A stretch of DNA of 64,000 nucleotides, taken from the NCBI RefSeq assembly GCF_001310225.1, contig NZ_CP012898.1, positions 1,302,001-1,366,000 on the forward strand, given 5' to 3'. Source of the DNA: Pseudalgibacter alginicilyticus. GTDB lineage: Bacteria > Bacteroidota > Bacteroidia > Flavobacteriales > Flavobacteriaceae. The number at the start of each line of letters is the position of its first letter. Position 1 is the first letter of the stretch. The notes below the pieces were generated by a model. That model was not told the DNA's origin, searched no databases, and was given only the letters and a program-made list of their open reading frames with translations. Of this stretch, positions 53,061 through 62,846 are shown one piece after another. The position numbers and the translations under genes are program-made.

Positions 53061-54683
53061 TTATAAATGTTCATTCAAATCTTCTGCACCATCTTCAATA
53101 GCTTCATGCTTGGTATTAATTGCGTTATTATATTTCTTCAATTCTTTATTTATTATAGGAGATAGAATAACTACACCAATAATGTTAGGAACTACCATAG
53201 CGAAAATCATAGCGTCAGAAAAATCAATTACGGCACCTAAACTAATTGAAGCACCAACTACAACAAAAAACAGGAAAAGAATTTTATAAATTAAATCTGA
53301 TATTTTTCCTTTTCCAAAAAGAAACACCCAACCTTGTAATCCGTAGTAAGACCAAGAAATCATGGTTGAAAGCGCAAATAAAATAACAGCTATTGTAAGA
53401 ATAATAGAAAAATGAGGAATTACAGAATCAAAAGCTTGAGCCGTAATTTCAACCCCTTCTTTAACTTGAACACCATATTCCATAAATCCACCATCAAAAT
53501 TAGTAATAACAATTACTAAAGCGGTCATGGTACAAATAACGACTGTATCAACAAAAGGTTCTAAAAGAGCTACAACTCCTTCACTTGCTGGGTAAATAGT
53601 ACGTACCGCAGAGTGTGCAATTGCAGCTGAGCCCACACCTGCTTCATTTGAAAAAGCGCCTCTTCGAATACCTTGTATCATGACACCTACCAATCCACCT
53701 GCTATACCTAATCCTGAAAAAGCACCTTCATAAATTAGAGCAAAAGCATCATCGATAAGTGAAAAATTAGCTCCTAAAATAATCAGTGCGGCTAATACAT
53801 AGATGCCAGCCATAAATGGCACTACTTTTTCTGTTACTTTCGCAATTCTTTTAATACCACCAATAATAACTATAGCGACTAAAAATGCCATAAAAAGTCC
53901 GAAATACAATCCTGCATTGGAACTTTGAAGGTCAAACAATTTAACAAATTGGGCAGCCGCTTGATTAGCCTGAAACATATTACCACCGCCAAAAGATCCG
54001 CCAATAACAAAAATTGCAAATAAAACTGCTAATATTTTACCAAAACCAGTCATACCTTTTTCCTTCAAACCTTTTGTTAAATAGTACATTGGACCTCCAT
54101 AAACGGTACCATCTTCTCCAACATCTCGATATTTCACACCTAATGTACATTCAGCAAACTTAGACGCCATACCTAAAAACCCAGCCACAATCATCCAAAA
54201 TGTAGCACCAGGTCCTCCAATAGATAATGCTACTGCAACGCCAGCTATATTACCCAGACCCACAGTTGCAGACAACGCAGCTGTTAGAGCTTGAAAATGT
54301 GAAACTTCCCCTTCTACAGATTCATCTCTTAAAGTTTCTATTAAATCCTGTCCTTCATTGGGGGTTGAATCTCCGTAAAGCGTATCGGCTCCATGTTTTT
54401 CAATATCTTCATATTTACCTCTAACAACTTTAACGGCAGTGCGAAATCCTGTTACATTAATAAATCGAAAATAGATGGTAAAAAATAAAGCTCCACCAAT
54501 CAATACAATCAATACCCAAGGGATTTTATACGTTTCAGAAAAAGGGATTTCGTAAAAAATAGCTTCTACAAACCATCCCGTATAGTCTTTGAAAACGCTA
54601 TCAATTTTTTCAGAAGTAGATTCTTGTGCAAAAGTTAAAAAAGGTAAGATAAAAGTGTAAAACGAGAGAAGATATTTCTTCAT
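53061..54683 (-). CDS. Alanine/glycine:sodium symporter (AGCS family)
   Basis: 540-residue membrane transporter that takes up alanine or glycine with sodium. An N-terminal hydrophobic leader (MKKYLLSFYTFILPFLTFAQ) looks like a signal peptide, then about ten or eleven helices. Family motifs GLGNIAGVAVALSIGGPGA, RRGAFSNEAGVGSAAIAHSA and MTALVIVITN are present. A long N-terminal insertion (GKYEDIEKHGADTLYGDSTP) precedes the HFQALTAALSATVG motif. It lies 107 bp after the channel gene. Confidence 0.94.
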   Translation of the reverse strand: MKKYLLSFYTFILPFLTFAQESTSEKIDSVFKDYTGWFVEAIFYEIPFSETYKIPWVLIVLIGGALFFTIYFRFINVTGFRTAVKVVRGKYEDIEKHGADTLYGDSTPNEGQDLIETLRDESVEGEVSHFQALTAALSATVGLGNIAGVAVALSIGGPGATFWMIVAGFLGMASKFAECTLGVKYRDVGEDGTVYGGPMYYLTKGLKEKGMTGFGKILAVLFAIFVIGGSFGGGNMFQANQAAAQFVKLFDLQSSNAGLYFGLFMAFLVAIVIIGGIKRIAKVTEKVVPFMAGIYVLAALIILGANFSLIDDAFALIYEGAFSGLGIAGGLVGVMIQGIRRGAFSNEAGVGSAAIAHSAVRTIYPASEGVVALLEPFVDTVVICTMTALVIVITNFDGGFMEYGVQVKEGVEITAQAFDSVIPHFSIILTIAVILFALSTMISWSYYGLQGWVFLFGKGKISDLIYKILFLFFVVVGASISLGAVIDFSDAMIFAMVVPNIIGVVILSPIINKELKKYNNAINTKHEAIEDGAEDLNEHL

Positions 54684-54789
54684 AAAACTCTATTGTTTGT
54701 TAATTTATAGTGAAATTTCTATTAAAAACAGCAAGATGCTAAAAATAATTCATTTTTTAAAACAAATGCCACTTTAAAATGAAAATAAA

Positions 54790-55809
54790 TTAAATGATAT
54801 TATACTCTTTATTGAGGGTTTCTATTTGTTCTGGACGTCCTAACACAATAATTTTGGAATTAGGTTCTAATTCTAATTCTACTTCAGGATTTACAATGTA
54901 ATCGCCTTTTTCATCTTTATAGCCAATAATACTACACCCCGTTTTTTTTCGAAGATCTAATTCCTTTATAGTTTTTACTTCTTTGGATTTGAATAATTTT
55001 TCAACTGGAATTTCTTCAATATTTATATTGGATTTACCAACAATAGACAAATTATCAATAAATTCCATTAAACCAGGAACTACTACCAACGAAGCCATAT
55101 GATCGCCTCCTATTTTATCTGGTAAAATAACATTATTAGCACCTGCAAATTTGAGTTTTTTATAAGATGTTTCATGTGAAGCTCTACTTATGATATTAAT
55201 ATCCTTATTTATTTGTCTGGTTGAAAGTACCACAAATAAATTATCAGCATCATTAGGTAAGGCTGAAATAAAACTTGATGCACGGTGCACACCTGCTTGA
55301 ACCAACACATCATCTTCATTAGCATTTCCTATAACATATGCCACTTCATCAGTCCTTAGGCGTTCTTCTATTTCTTTATTTTTTTCAATAACAACAAATG
55401 GCTTATTGTATGCTTTCAATTTAATAGCTGCTTGCTTTCCATTTCTTCCGTAACCACAAATAATTATATGGTTATTGAAATTTTCAATCATTTTTTGCAT
55501 TTTTTTCTGTTTTAATTCATCAACATTACTTTTGCTCAAAATATATTCGGTAATTATTGAAAGCGCATAACCAACAATTACAATGCTGGTTAAAATTAAA
55601 AAAATAGTAAAGAATTTTGCTTCTTGATTTAATGGTGCAACTTCACCAAAACCTACAGTGGTAATCGTTATAACAGTCATATACAACGCATCAATCCAAG
55701 TATAATCAGATAGAAACATGAACCCCATAACTCCTACCCATAAAAGAGCAAGTAATAAAAAAACAGCTTTATAAATTCGTAATCTGAACAATCTAATTAT
55801 AGGATTCAT
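54790..55809 (-). CDS. Two-helix potassium channel with TrkA-type RCK domain
   Basis: 339 residues. Two membrane helices (16-33 and 67-90) flank the pore loop with selectivity filter TVGFGE (51-56). The cytoplasmic part is an RCK domain: Rossmann motif IIICGYGRNGKQAA (115-128), ASFISALPNDADNLFVVL, and a C-terminal TrkA_C domain ending SKIIVLGRPEQIE. Resembles MthK and Kch. GFGE in place of GYGD still fits K+ selectivity. It follows the PspC gene by 3 bp, which suggests coupling. Confidence 0.93.
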   Translation of the reverse strand: MNPIIRLFRLRIYKAVFLLLALLWVGVMGFMFLSDYTWIDALYMTVITITTVGFGEVAPLNQEAKFFTIFLILTSIVIVGYALSIITEYILSKSNVDELKQKKMQKMIENFNNHIIICGYGRNGKQAAIKLKAYNKPFVVIEKNKEIEERLRTDEVAYVIGNANEDDVLVQAGVHRASSFISALPNDADNLFVVLSTRQINKDINIISRASHETSYKKLKFAGANNVILPDKIGGDHMASLVVVPGLMEFIDNLSIVGKSNINIEEIPVEKLFKSKEVKTIKELDLRKKTGCSIIGYKDEKGDYIVNPEVELELEPNSKIIVLGRPEQIETLNKEYNII

Positions 55810-55812
55810 ACA

Positions 55813-56040
55813 TTACAAGTCAAAAACTGAGGAACGCTTGGTGTATAACATATCTTTAATACGCATCCAAAAGGCTAAAAACAAGTATAGAGCAAAACCA
55901 AAACCTACAGTAACAAATGTTAAGTACATAAATGAAGTCCGCACTACTTTGGCACGAATACCCAAACGGTCCGCAATACGTTGACATACATAAAAGCCTC
56001 TTTTTTGAAAGTATAATAATGGTTTATAAATAACATTCAT
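55813..56040 (-). CDS. PspC domain protein
   Basis: 75-residue membrane protein. KPLLYFQKRGFYVCQRIADR and LGIRAKVVRTSFMYLTFVTV match the start and first helix of PspC; GFALYLFLAFWMRIKDML is the last helix. PspC proteins sense membrane stress, but in Bacteroidota these small forms have unknown function. The neighbouring channel gene starts 3 bp after its stop, and DUF2851 ends 36 bp before its start. Confidence 0.85.
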   Translation of the reverse strand: MNVIYKPLLYFQKRGFYVCQRIADRLGIRAKVVRTSFMYLTFVTVGFGFALYLFLAFWMRIKDMLYTKRSSVFDL

Positions 56041-56076
56041 GCTGCAATTTACTACTAAGTTTTTTTGTTTAAAAGT

Positions 56077-57348
56077 TTATTTATTTAAAAGTGAATTTCC
56101 AATGGCACATTTTAAACATTTATTTTTATCGCAATAATAGTGTTTAAGTTGAATTAATCCTTGAGATTGCAATGCTGAATTGGATGTTTTTTTGAGTGCA
56201 TTGAATTTTTCAACAATAGCATTTTTTTCAGAAGCTATTTGCTGAATAAAATCAACAATAACATCGTCCACTGATTTACCATGATGCTTGGCATAACTAA
56301 ATTTTAAAGGAATGATGGTGTTAATCAACAACAAATCTACAAAAGATTTTGTAATTGTTTTTTTAGAAGGTTTTGATACCTTTTCAAACGTATAATGCGA
56401 TTCCCAAAAAGCCGAAGTGCCTAAAGAAAATAAATCATAAAAAGCTTCAAGACTTTGAATTTCCATAATTTTTGAAAAACTGTTTTGGTTCTGGTGATAA
56501 AAATTTGCTAACTGCGACAATCTTATGGTTGGAAAATTAGGAGGTCGCAATCTAAAAAACTGAATAGGTAATACATTTTTATTAGAGAGCTTAAATTTTT
56601 GTGATAAAAACTGATAATCTTTAACAAGTTTGGAATAATAACCATCTTGAATTGGTTTTTCTAACAAACCCGATTGCCCAAACAACAAAGCTTCCAATAT
56701 TCTGCTATTGGATTGTGTTTTCCTCACTACAGAAAAATCAAAAGAGCATGCCATACTTAAAAAAGCATCACCATTAACTTTTAATCCAAAATTTTTGGAG
56801 AGCATTTTAAACAGTACTGCCTCCCAATCATTTTTAGAGTCTTTTAATAATTGCTCAATATTTTGCGATTTTCGTTCAAGTCTTTCAAAATATAAACGTT
56901 CTAACCAATTTTGAACTTTAAAATCATCAACAGACATAAAATCCTCTTCACAATTAATCCATTTCTGAGATTTTGAAAATAGTTTTTCATAATTATTCAA
57001 TGCCTTTGTAGACATAAAATGTTTTAATTCAAGCACAGGTATGACAGAATTATCTTTTCTATAAATATCAATGTCATGTTCCCAAACCACATGCAAAATC
57101 ACATTATCATAATTAGCATCTTTTTCGTGATTATGCAAAAACCAATCACTTGATTTTATGTGAATTTCTACATTACCTGCCCAAAGTTGTTTTCCTATTT
57201 TAAGTTGCGCATTAAAAAAATCAGGGCCACTGTTTAAATTATGTTCTCCAACAGATACCACAGAAATAGCTTCTCCTGTAGTTGTTTTAATTTTCGAAAC
57301 ATCTATTTTTTTATATTTCCAAACATAATGTAGAAAATCCTCTTGCAT
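56077..57348 (-). CDS. DUF2851 family protein
   Basis: 423-residue soluble protein from the ATG at 57346-57348 (a TTG just before it is possible). MQEDFLHYVWKYKKIDVSKI, NSGPDFFNAQLKIGKQLWAG and VEIHIKSSDWFLHNHEKDAN are typical of DUF2851, found across Bacteroidota. The end has Cys in CDKNKCLKCAIGNSLL, a possible metal or cluster site. WAGNVEIHIKSSDW resembles a nuclease-like strand pattern, but no catalytic assignment is safe. Function unknown. First gene of the minus-strand run that ends with the acyl-CoA dehydrogenase. Confidence 0.88.
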   Translation of the reverse strand: MQEDFLHYVWKYKKIDVSKIKTTTGEAISVVSVGEHNLNSGPDFFNAQLKIGKQLWAGNVEIHIKSSDWFLHNHEKDANYDNVILHVVWEHDIDIYRKDNSVIPVLELKHFMSTKALNNYEKLFSKSQKWINCEEDFMSVDDFKVQNWLERLYFERLERKSQNIEQLLKDSKNDWEAVLFKMLSKNFGLKVNGDAFLSMACSFDFSVVRKTQSNSRILEALLFGQSGLLEKPIQDGYYSKLVKDYQFLSQKFKLSNKNVLPIQFFRLRPPNFPTIRLSQLANFYHQNQNSFSKIMEIQSLEAFYDLFSLGTSAFWESHYTFEKVSKPSKKTITKSFVDLLLINTIIPLKFSYAKHHGKSVDDVIVDFIQQIASEKNAIVEKFNALKKTSNSALQSQGLIQLKHYYCDKNKCLKCAIGNSLLNK

Positions 57349-57436
57349 CAATCTAAGATAAAAAAAGTATTACAAATCAAAATATAATTTTAGCAATAAA
57401 AAAACAGGCTTAGTTTTAAATGAACATAAAATCGAC

Positions 57437-57444
57437 TAACTTTG
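57437..57444 (+). promoter_or_regulatory. -7 element of the sulfatase gene
   Basis: TAACTTTG fits TAnnTTTG; TTTT lies 19 nt upstream as a partial -33 match. The start point would be near 57448. Confidence 0.5.
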
Positions 57445-57484
57445 AAGCAACATGACATGCAATAAAACTCAAATTAAAACCTCT

Positions 57485-59236
57485 ATGAGTAAGCACACAC
57501 AAGTTTTTACCATCAAAATTATTCTATTTGCAACATTAATTTTATCTTACAATTGTAAGAAAATTAAGCCCACTAAAAAAACACATTTAACCCCTATTAA
57601 ACTTGAGTTACCTAACCAACCAAATATACTATGGTTAGTTACAGAAGACATGGGCCCGTACTTGCCTCCTTTTGGAGATATGACTGTGCAAACTCCTAAT
57701 TTAAGCCGATTGGCTTCTCAAGGCGTTGTCTATCCTAATTTATATTCTACCGCTGGTGTTTGTGCTCCAAGTAGAGCTACAATTGCCACAGGCCTATATC
57801 CTTCTGGATTTGGAGCCAACCACATGCGAACCACCTCATATACTGATGTTACAGGTTTGCCTGCCTATGAAGCTGTTCCTAATCCTGAAGTTAAAATGAT
57901 GAGTGAGCTACTTCGCATGAACGGCTATTATTGCAGCAACAACTCCAAAGAAGATTATCAATTTAAAGCCCCCGTCACTGCTTGGGACGAAAGCGGTTCC
58001 TATGCTCATTGGAGAAATAGGAATAAAAATCAACCTTTTTTTTCTGTCTTTAATTTTAACGTAACACATGAATCTGGTCTATTTGAACCTTACGGCTTCA
58101 AAAAAAGTGAATTTAGACATTATCATTCAGGAGATACAACGTACACCGTGCAATCTGGCATCATAAAAGAAAATGAAACACAAAACCATCTTTCTAAAAA
58201 TACTAAATTTAATATTCCTCCCTACTTACAAAATACAGAAACAGTTCGCAGAGATTTATGGAAAATGTACAACAATATAGCTGAAATGGACAAGCAAGTT
58301 GGTGCTATACTTGATCAATTAGAAGAAGATGGTCTCCTTGAAAGCACAATTATCTTTTTTTATGCAGATCATGGAGGTCCATTACCAAGACAGAAGCGCC
58401 TAATATATGATTCTGGATTAAATTCTCCAATGATTATTAGATTTCCTAATAAACAGTTAGCAGGCACTGAAGACAATCAATTAATAAGTTTTGTAGATTT
58501 TGCACCTACCACTCTTTCGTTAACTGGAACACAACCTAAAGACTACATGCAAGGGCAAGCCTTTTTGGGCAAAAACAAATCACAAACAAAACGACAATTT
58601 ATACATGCCGCAGCAGATCGATTTGATGGTTTTACAGATGCGATTCGAGCCGTGAGAGATAAACAATTCAAATACATTAGAAATTACAGACCTAACCAGC
58701 CTTATTATTTACCTGTTACATTTAGAGAACGTATTCCAACCATGCAAGAATTGTTAAAATTACGGGATGAAAATAAACTAAATGACATTCAATCACTTTG
58801 GTTTAGAAAAACAAAAAGTAATGAAGAACTATATGATTGTAAAAACGATCCGTACGAACTAAATAACCTTATAAACAATAAAGCTTACTCTGAAAAACTA
58901 CAAGAATTACGTGATGAAATGGATCATTGGTTAAATAACATTGGAGATACTCCAAATTTGGACGAAAGAGAACTCATAGATAAGCTTTGGAAAGGTAAAA
59001 AAACAAAGCCAATTACCCAACAGCCAATAATTACTGCTGCACACAAAACAATTTCAATAAGCTGTAATACCTTAGGGAGCTCAATTGGATATAAAATAAT
59101 CAATGACAGCGTTCCTTCAAGTTGGTCAATTTACAAGGCGCCTTTTAAAGTTTTTGATGGAGATAAAATATTAGTTCAAGCTCATAGAATTGGATACAAA
59201 CCAAGTGACATTATTGAATACCATGTTAGCAAATAA
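57485..59236 (+). CDS. Sulfatase lipoprotein (family S1, heparan/N-sulfatase-like)
   Basis: Exported sulfatase of 583 residues. MSKHTQVFTIKIILFATLIL runs into a lipobox-like SYNC, with the lipidated Cys at 24. The active-site Cys for formylglycine is in AGVCAPSRAT (C-x-P-S-R, Cys 93), and TEDMGPY holds the metal-binding acid of strand 1. YADHGGPLPRQKR carries the second metal motif. The last 65 residues (ISCNTLGSSIGYKI to YHVSK) are a small beta domain like CHB_HEX_C. An in-frame ATG at 57452 would lengthen the N-terminus by 11 residues and is less fitting. It likely removes sulfate from algal or host glycans; the maturase is not in the window. Confidence 0.9.
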   Translation: MSKHTQVFTIKIILFATLILSYNCKKIKPTKKTHLTPIKLELPNQPNILWLVTEDMGPYLPPFGDMTVQTPNLSRLASQGVVYPNLYSTAGVCAPSRATIATGLYPSGFGANHMRTTSYTDVTGLPAYEAVPNPEVKMMSELLRMNGYYCSNNSKEDYQFKAPVTAWDESGSYAHWRNRNKNQPFFSVFNFNVTHESGLFEPYGFKKSEFRHYHSGDTTYTVQSGIIKENETQNHLSKNTKFNIPPYLQNTETVRRDLWKMYNNIAEMDKQVGAILDQLEEDGLLESTIIFFYADHGGPLPRQKRLIYDSGLNSPMIIRFPNKQLAGTEDNQLISFVDFAPTTLSLTGTQPKDYMQGQAFLGKNKSQTKRQFIHAAADRFDGFTDAIRAVRDKQFKYIRNYRPNQPYYLPVTFRERIPTMQELLKLRDENKLNDIQSLWFRKTKSNEELYDCKNDPYELNNLINNKAYSEKLQELRDEMDHWLNNIGDTPNLDERELIDKLWKGKKTKPITQQPIITAAHKTISISCNTLGSSIGYKIINDSVPSSWSIYKAPFKVFDGDKILVQAHRIGYKPSDIIEYHVSK

Positions 59237-59304
59237 AAAATCTAATTTGTAGATTATTCTTTTAAAAATAAAAAGATACATAACTTTACAAAAAGTCAAC
59301 AAAA

Positions 59305-59700
59305 ATGGAAGCACTTACCCTAACAACACCTGCACTTTTATTCTCTGCAATTTCATTAATCATGTTAGCATACACCAATAGATTTATAGCATATGCAGCC
59401 ACCATACGAAGTTTACATGACAAATATTTAATTAAAAAAGACAGCGTTTTAATCACTCAAATACAAAACATTAAACAACGATTATACCTAACACGCTCTA
59501 TGCAAATATTTGGAATTAGCAGTTTACTGCTTTGTGTACTCACTATGTTCTTAATTTATATTGAACAACAAATTATAGCTGTTTGGGTATTTGGAATTGC
59601 ACTTATTTTATTAATAACATCCTTAGCTTTTTTAATTTGGGAAATTCAAATATCAGTAAAAGCCTTAGAACACCATATAAAAGATATTGAGAATAATTAA
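59305..59700 (+). CDS. DUF2721 membrane protein
   Basis: 131 residues with three hydrophobic helices (TPALLFSAISLIMLAYTNRF; MQIFGISSLLLCVLTMFLIY; IAVWVFGIALILLITSLAFL) and the DUF2721 pattern ATIRSLHDKYL and KQRLYLTRSMQIF. Function unknown. It follows the sulfatase by 68 bp; a near-match -7 element TAACTTTA (59281-59288) may give it its own promoter. Confidence 0.85.
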   Translation: MEALTLTTPALLFSAISLIMLAYTNRFIAYAATIRSLHDKYLIKKDSVLITQIQNIKQRLYLTRSMQIFGISSLLLCVLTMFLIYIEQQIIAVWVFGIALILLITSLAFLIWEIQISVKALEHHIKDIENN

Positions 59701-59835
59701 AAATAAGTTTGTGTTCTTAATTTTCAACTCGAATTATTTGATATAACAAATTAAATATCGAATTTCGATTAAAATTTAGCGACTTCATTTTCTTTATTAC
59801 TGAAGCTCTTTTTTATATTTATATTTTAGTTAAAA

Positions 59836-61980
59836 ATGATGACAAATAATTTCCAAACAAAACAATCGGTACTACTTTTTTTCACACTAATGATATTAGC
59901 CAGTTGTAAACAAGAAAAAAAAGAGCTTATACATGATAATATATTATTAAAAGAATGGACTGGCCCGTATGGTGGCGTTCCTGCTTTTGACCAAATAAAT
60001 ATTAAAGACATAAAACCTGCCATGCTTAAAGGCATGGAACTAAAACTAAAAGAAATTGATGCTATAGCTAATAACAAAGAATTAGCTACTTTTGAGAATA
60101 CTATTGTAGAAATGGAGCGTGCTGGTGCAGAATTTGACAGAGTTAATAAGTACTATGGTGTTTTAAGTAGTAATATGTCTACTCCAGAATTTAGAGAGAT
60201 TAAAACTGAATTATCTCCGGTATTATCAGAGTTTAACTCTAAAATTTCTCAAAATGAAAAGCTATTTCAACGCATCAAAACAGTTTATGAAGCATCCTTA
60301 GAAAACCCACTTCCAACTGATCAACAACGCGTTTTAAACCTTACCTATAAACGTTTTGAAATGAATGGTGCTAAATTAAGCCCTCAAAAAAAAGCAAGAT
60401 ATACTACCATTAATAAAGAATTATCAAGCCTTTATACCAAATTTTCAAACAACGTATTGCATGATGAAGAAAATTATGTAACCTATCTAAACGCATCACA
60501 ATTGGATGGCTTACCTGAAGAGTTTATTAAATCTGCAGCAAAAACTGCTACAGATAAAGGGCAAGAAGGCATGTATGCTATCACCAATACCCGATCTTCA
60601 ATAGACCCATTCCTAACATATTCCAATGAAAGAGACTTACGAAAGTTAGTCTTTAATAATTATTATTCCAGAGGAGACAATGGAGATGACTATGACAATA
60701 ATAAATTGGTTGCAAAAATACTTAAACTACGTCGTGAACGTGTGGAATTATTAGGATATAAAAACTATGCTGAGTGGCGTTTGCAAGATAGAATGGCTAA
60801 AACTCCAGAAAAAGCCATGGAGTTGATGGAAGCAGTTTGGCCTGCTGCTATTGCCCGTGTTGCTGAAGAAGTAAAAGACATGCAAGCGGTAGCTGACAAA
60901 AATGGAGACCAAATTACCATAGCGCCTTGGGATTATCGTTTCTATGCAGAAAAAGTACGTAAAGAAAAGTACGACCTGGACTCGGACGAAGTAAAACAAT
61001 ATTTACAATTAGACAAACTTACTGAAGCTATGCACTATGTGGCAGGAAGATTGTTTAATTATCAATTTACACCGCTTCCAAGAGGAACGGTTCCTGTTTT
61101 CCATGATGATGTAAAAGTTTGGGAAGTAACCAACAAAACCACTGAGGAAAATATTGGATTATGGTACTTAGATCCTTATGCACGAGAAGGAAAACGCTCT
61201 GGTGCTTGGGCAAATCAATACCGAAGTTATTCTACTTTTGATGGCAAGAAAAACGTATTAGCATCAAACAATTCCAATTTTGTAAAACCAGCACCTGGTG
61301 AAGCTCTACTTGTTTCCTGGGATGATGCAACCACATTTTTTCATGAATTTGGACATGCACTACATTTCTTTTCTGCCAATGTAAAGTATCCCACTTTGAA
61401 TGGAGGTGTAAGAGATTATACAGAATTTCAATCGCAATTATTAGAACGTTGGCTATTAACAGATGACGTTATTAATAATTACTTAGTTCATAAAAAAAAT
61501 GGCCAGCCAATGCCTGCAGAATTGATAACAAAAATTAAAAATGCCGCCACATTTAATAAGGGTTTTATTACCACAGAATATTTAGCTTCTGCAATTATGG
61601 ATATGAAATTTCACTTAGCGGATCCATCAAATATAGATGTTGACAAATTTGAGCGCGAAACACTTACTGAATTAAATATGCCAAAAGAATTACCTATGCG
61701 GCATAGAACCCCTCATTTTAGTCATGTGTTTTCAGGTGAAAGTTATGCAACTGCCTATTATGGTTATATCTGGGCAGATGTACTGACTGCAGATGCTTCA
61801 GAAGCTTTTGCTGAAGCGCCTGGCGGTTTTTATGATGAAGAAATGGCTAATAAACTCATTAAATATTTATTTGCGCCTCGAAACGCTATAGATCCCGCAA
61901 AAGCTTATAGGTTATTTAGAGGTCGTGATGCAAAAATTGAAGCATTAATGAAAGATAGAGGGTTTTCTGTAGCAAAATAA
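59836..61980 (+). CDS. M3 family metallopeptidase lipoprotein (Dcp-like)
   Basis: Zinc peptidase of 714 residues. MMTNNFQTKQSVLLFFTLMI ends in LASC, a lipobox with Cys 24. The zinc site HEFGH is at 503-507 in FFHEFGHALHF, with the third ligand in DYTEFQSQLLERWL. KNYAEWRLQDRMAKTPE and the C-terminal SHVFSGESYATAYYGYIWAD are typical of Dcp and OpdA. It cleaves dipeptides or short oligopeptides from peptides in the periplasm. Second codon is also ATG. Single gene, ending at a terminator shared with hsp20. Confidence 0.93.
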   Translation: MMTNNFQTKQSVLLFFTLMILASCKQEKKELIHDNILLKEWTGPYGGVPAFDQINIKDIKPAMLKGMELKLKEIDAIANNKELATFENTIVEMERAGAEFDRVNKYYGVLSSNMSTPEFREIKTELSPVLSEFNSKISQNEKLFQRIKTVYEASLENPLPTDQQRVLNLTYKRFEMNGAKLSPQKKARYTTINKELSSLYTKFSNNVLHDEENYVTYLNASQLDGLPEEFIKSAAKTATDKGQEGMYAITNTRSSIDPFLTYSNERDLRKLVFNNYYSRGDNGDDYDNNKLVAKILKLRRERVELLGYKNYAEWRLQDRMAKTPEKAMELMEAVWPAAIARVAEEVKDMQAVADKNGDQITIAPWDYRFYAEKVRKEKYDLDSDEVKQYLQLDKLTEAMHYVAGRLFNYQFTPLPRGTVPVFHDDVKVWEVTNKTTEENIGLWYLDPYAREGKRSGAWANQYRSYSTFDGKKNVLASNNSNFVKPAPGEALLVSWDDATTFFHEFGHALHFFSANVKYPTLNGGVRDYTEFQSQLLERWLLTDDVINNYLVHKKNGQPMPAELITKIKNAATFNKGFITTEYLASAIMDMKFHLADPSNIDVDKFERETLTELNMPKELPMRHRTPHFSHVFSGESYATAYYGYIWADVLTADASEAFAEAPGGFYDEEMANKLIKYLFAPRNAIDPAKAYRLFRGRDAKIEALMKDRGFSVAK

Positions 61981-62022
61981 ACAAAGGGGTTGAAAGGCTT
62001 AGCTTATCACTTCTTTTAACAT

Positions 62023-62053
62023 AAAAAAAAGAGGGTTTTTACACCCTCCTTTT
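62023..62053. terminator. Terminator between the M3 peptidase and hsp20 genes
   Basis: GAGGGT (62031-62036) pairs with ACCCTC (62043-62048). On the minus strand eight T follow, so it mainly ends hsp20; on the plus strand CTTTT follows. Confidence 0.78.
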
Positions 62054-62066
62054 ACTTGTTTTTTCC

Positions 62067-62537
62067 CTAAGAAATTTTAATGGTTCTGGCCGGCTTTTGT
62101 TTAGCCTCTTCCCTTTTTGGCAAATGAATGTTTAAAACACCTTCATTATAACTGGCGTTAATTTTACTATCATCTACAGTTTCTGGTAAAGTAAAGGTTC
62201 TTTTAAAAGACGAATATCCAAACTCTCTTCTCGTATAATTTTCATTTGTCTCTTCTTTATTTTCTTCAATCTCAGCAGAAATTGAAAGAGTGAAATTATC
62301 TAAATCTATTTTAAAATCAGATTTTTTCAATCCTGGTACAGCCATTTCAACTACAAAAGCATCTGCTATTTCTTTAATGTTTACCTTGGGTAACGATATA
62401 CCTGTATTAAAATTTGAAGAAAATACCGTTGGTAGCTCTCCTAATAAAAAATCATCAAACCAAGATGATCGAGTTGGGTAATTAAAATTTTTCTTAATTG
62501 TGTTTCCATTTTTTGGAACAGTTACTAAATTGCTCAT
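62067..62537 (-). CDS. Small heat shock protein, Hsp20/alpha-crystallin family
   Basis: 156-residue ATP-independent chaperone. The alpha-crystallin domain starts with PKVNIKEIADAFVVEMAVPG, has FKIDLDNFTLSISAEIEE, REFGYSSFKRTFTLPE and the signature SYNEGVLNIHLPK. The C-terminal IXI-like tail reads ARTIKIS. The N-terminal arm contains SSWFDDFLLGELPTVF. Heat regulation is usual; a -7 element was not found upstream. Confidence 0.94.
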   Translation of the reverse strand: MSNLVTVPKNGNTIKKNFNYPTRSSWFDDFLLGELPTVFSSNFNTGISLPKVNIKEIADAFVVEMAVPGLKKSDFKIDLDNFTLSISAEIEENKEETNENYTRREFGYSSFKRTFTLPETVDDSKINASYNEGVLNIHLPKREEAKQKPARTIKIS

Positions 62538-62846
62538 AATTATATTTTTTAGTTAAACATTTTAAATTTTCAATAAGAAATATTCAAAAAAAATACCACA
62601 AAATATATCAGTGTATTTTAATCTATTTTTTAAAATTTCTTTAACAAATAGCTGTCAATATTTCATTTTTACACAATTTCAACAAGACAACATTTCACCC
62701 TAACACACTGATTATCTGACATTTTTTCATTCATCTATTAAAAAAAGAAGTTGTTTTTTTAATGTAATTTTATTTATTTTGAATACCGATTGTATTTTAC
62801 AACGTATGTTCATTTTTATAGTTTAATTAATTAAAAAATTTAGATT
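62538..62846. other. Intergenic stretch with no clear feature
   Basis: 310 bp, very AT-rich, between divergent hsp20 and the 60-aa gene. No full TAnnTTTG match was found on either strand; TATTTTG near 62774 lacks one base of spacing. No hairpin with T run, no coding frame. Confidence 0.5.

Noticed and set aside
59826-60077. Minus-strand 83-codon frame over the start of the M3 peptidase
   Set aside because: Shadow of the peptidase signal region; no upstream promoter and no likeness to known proteins.
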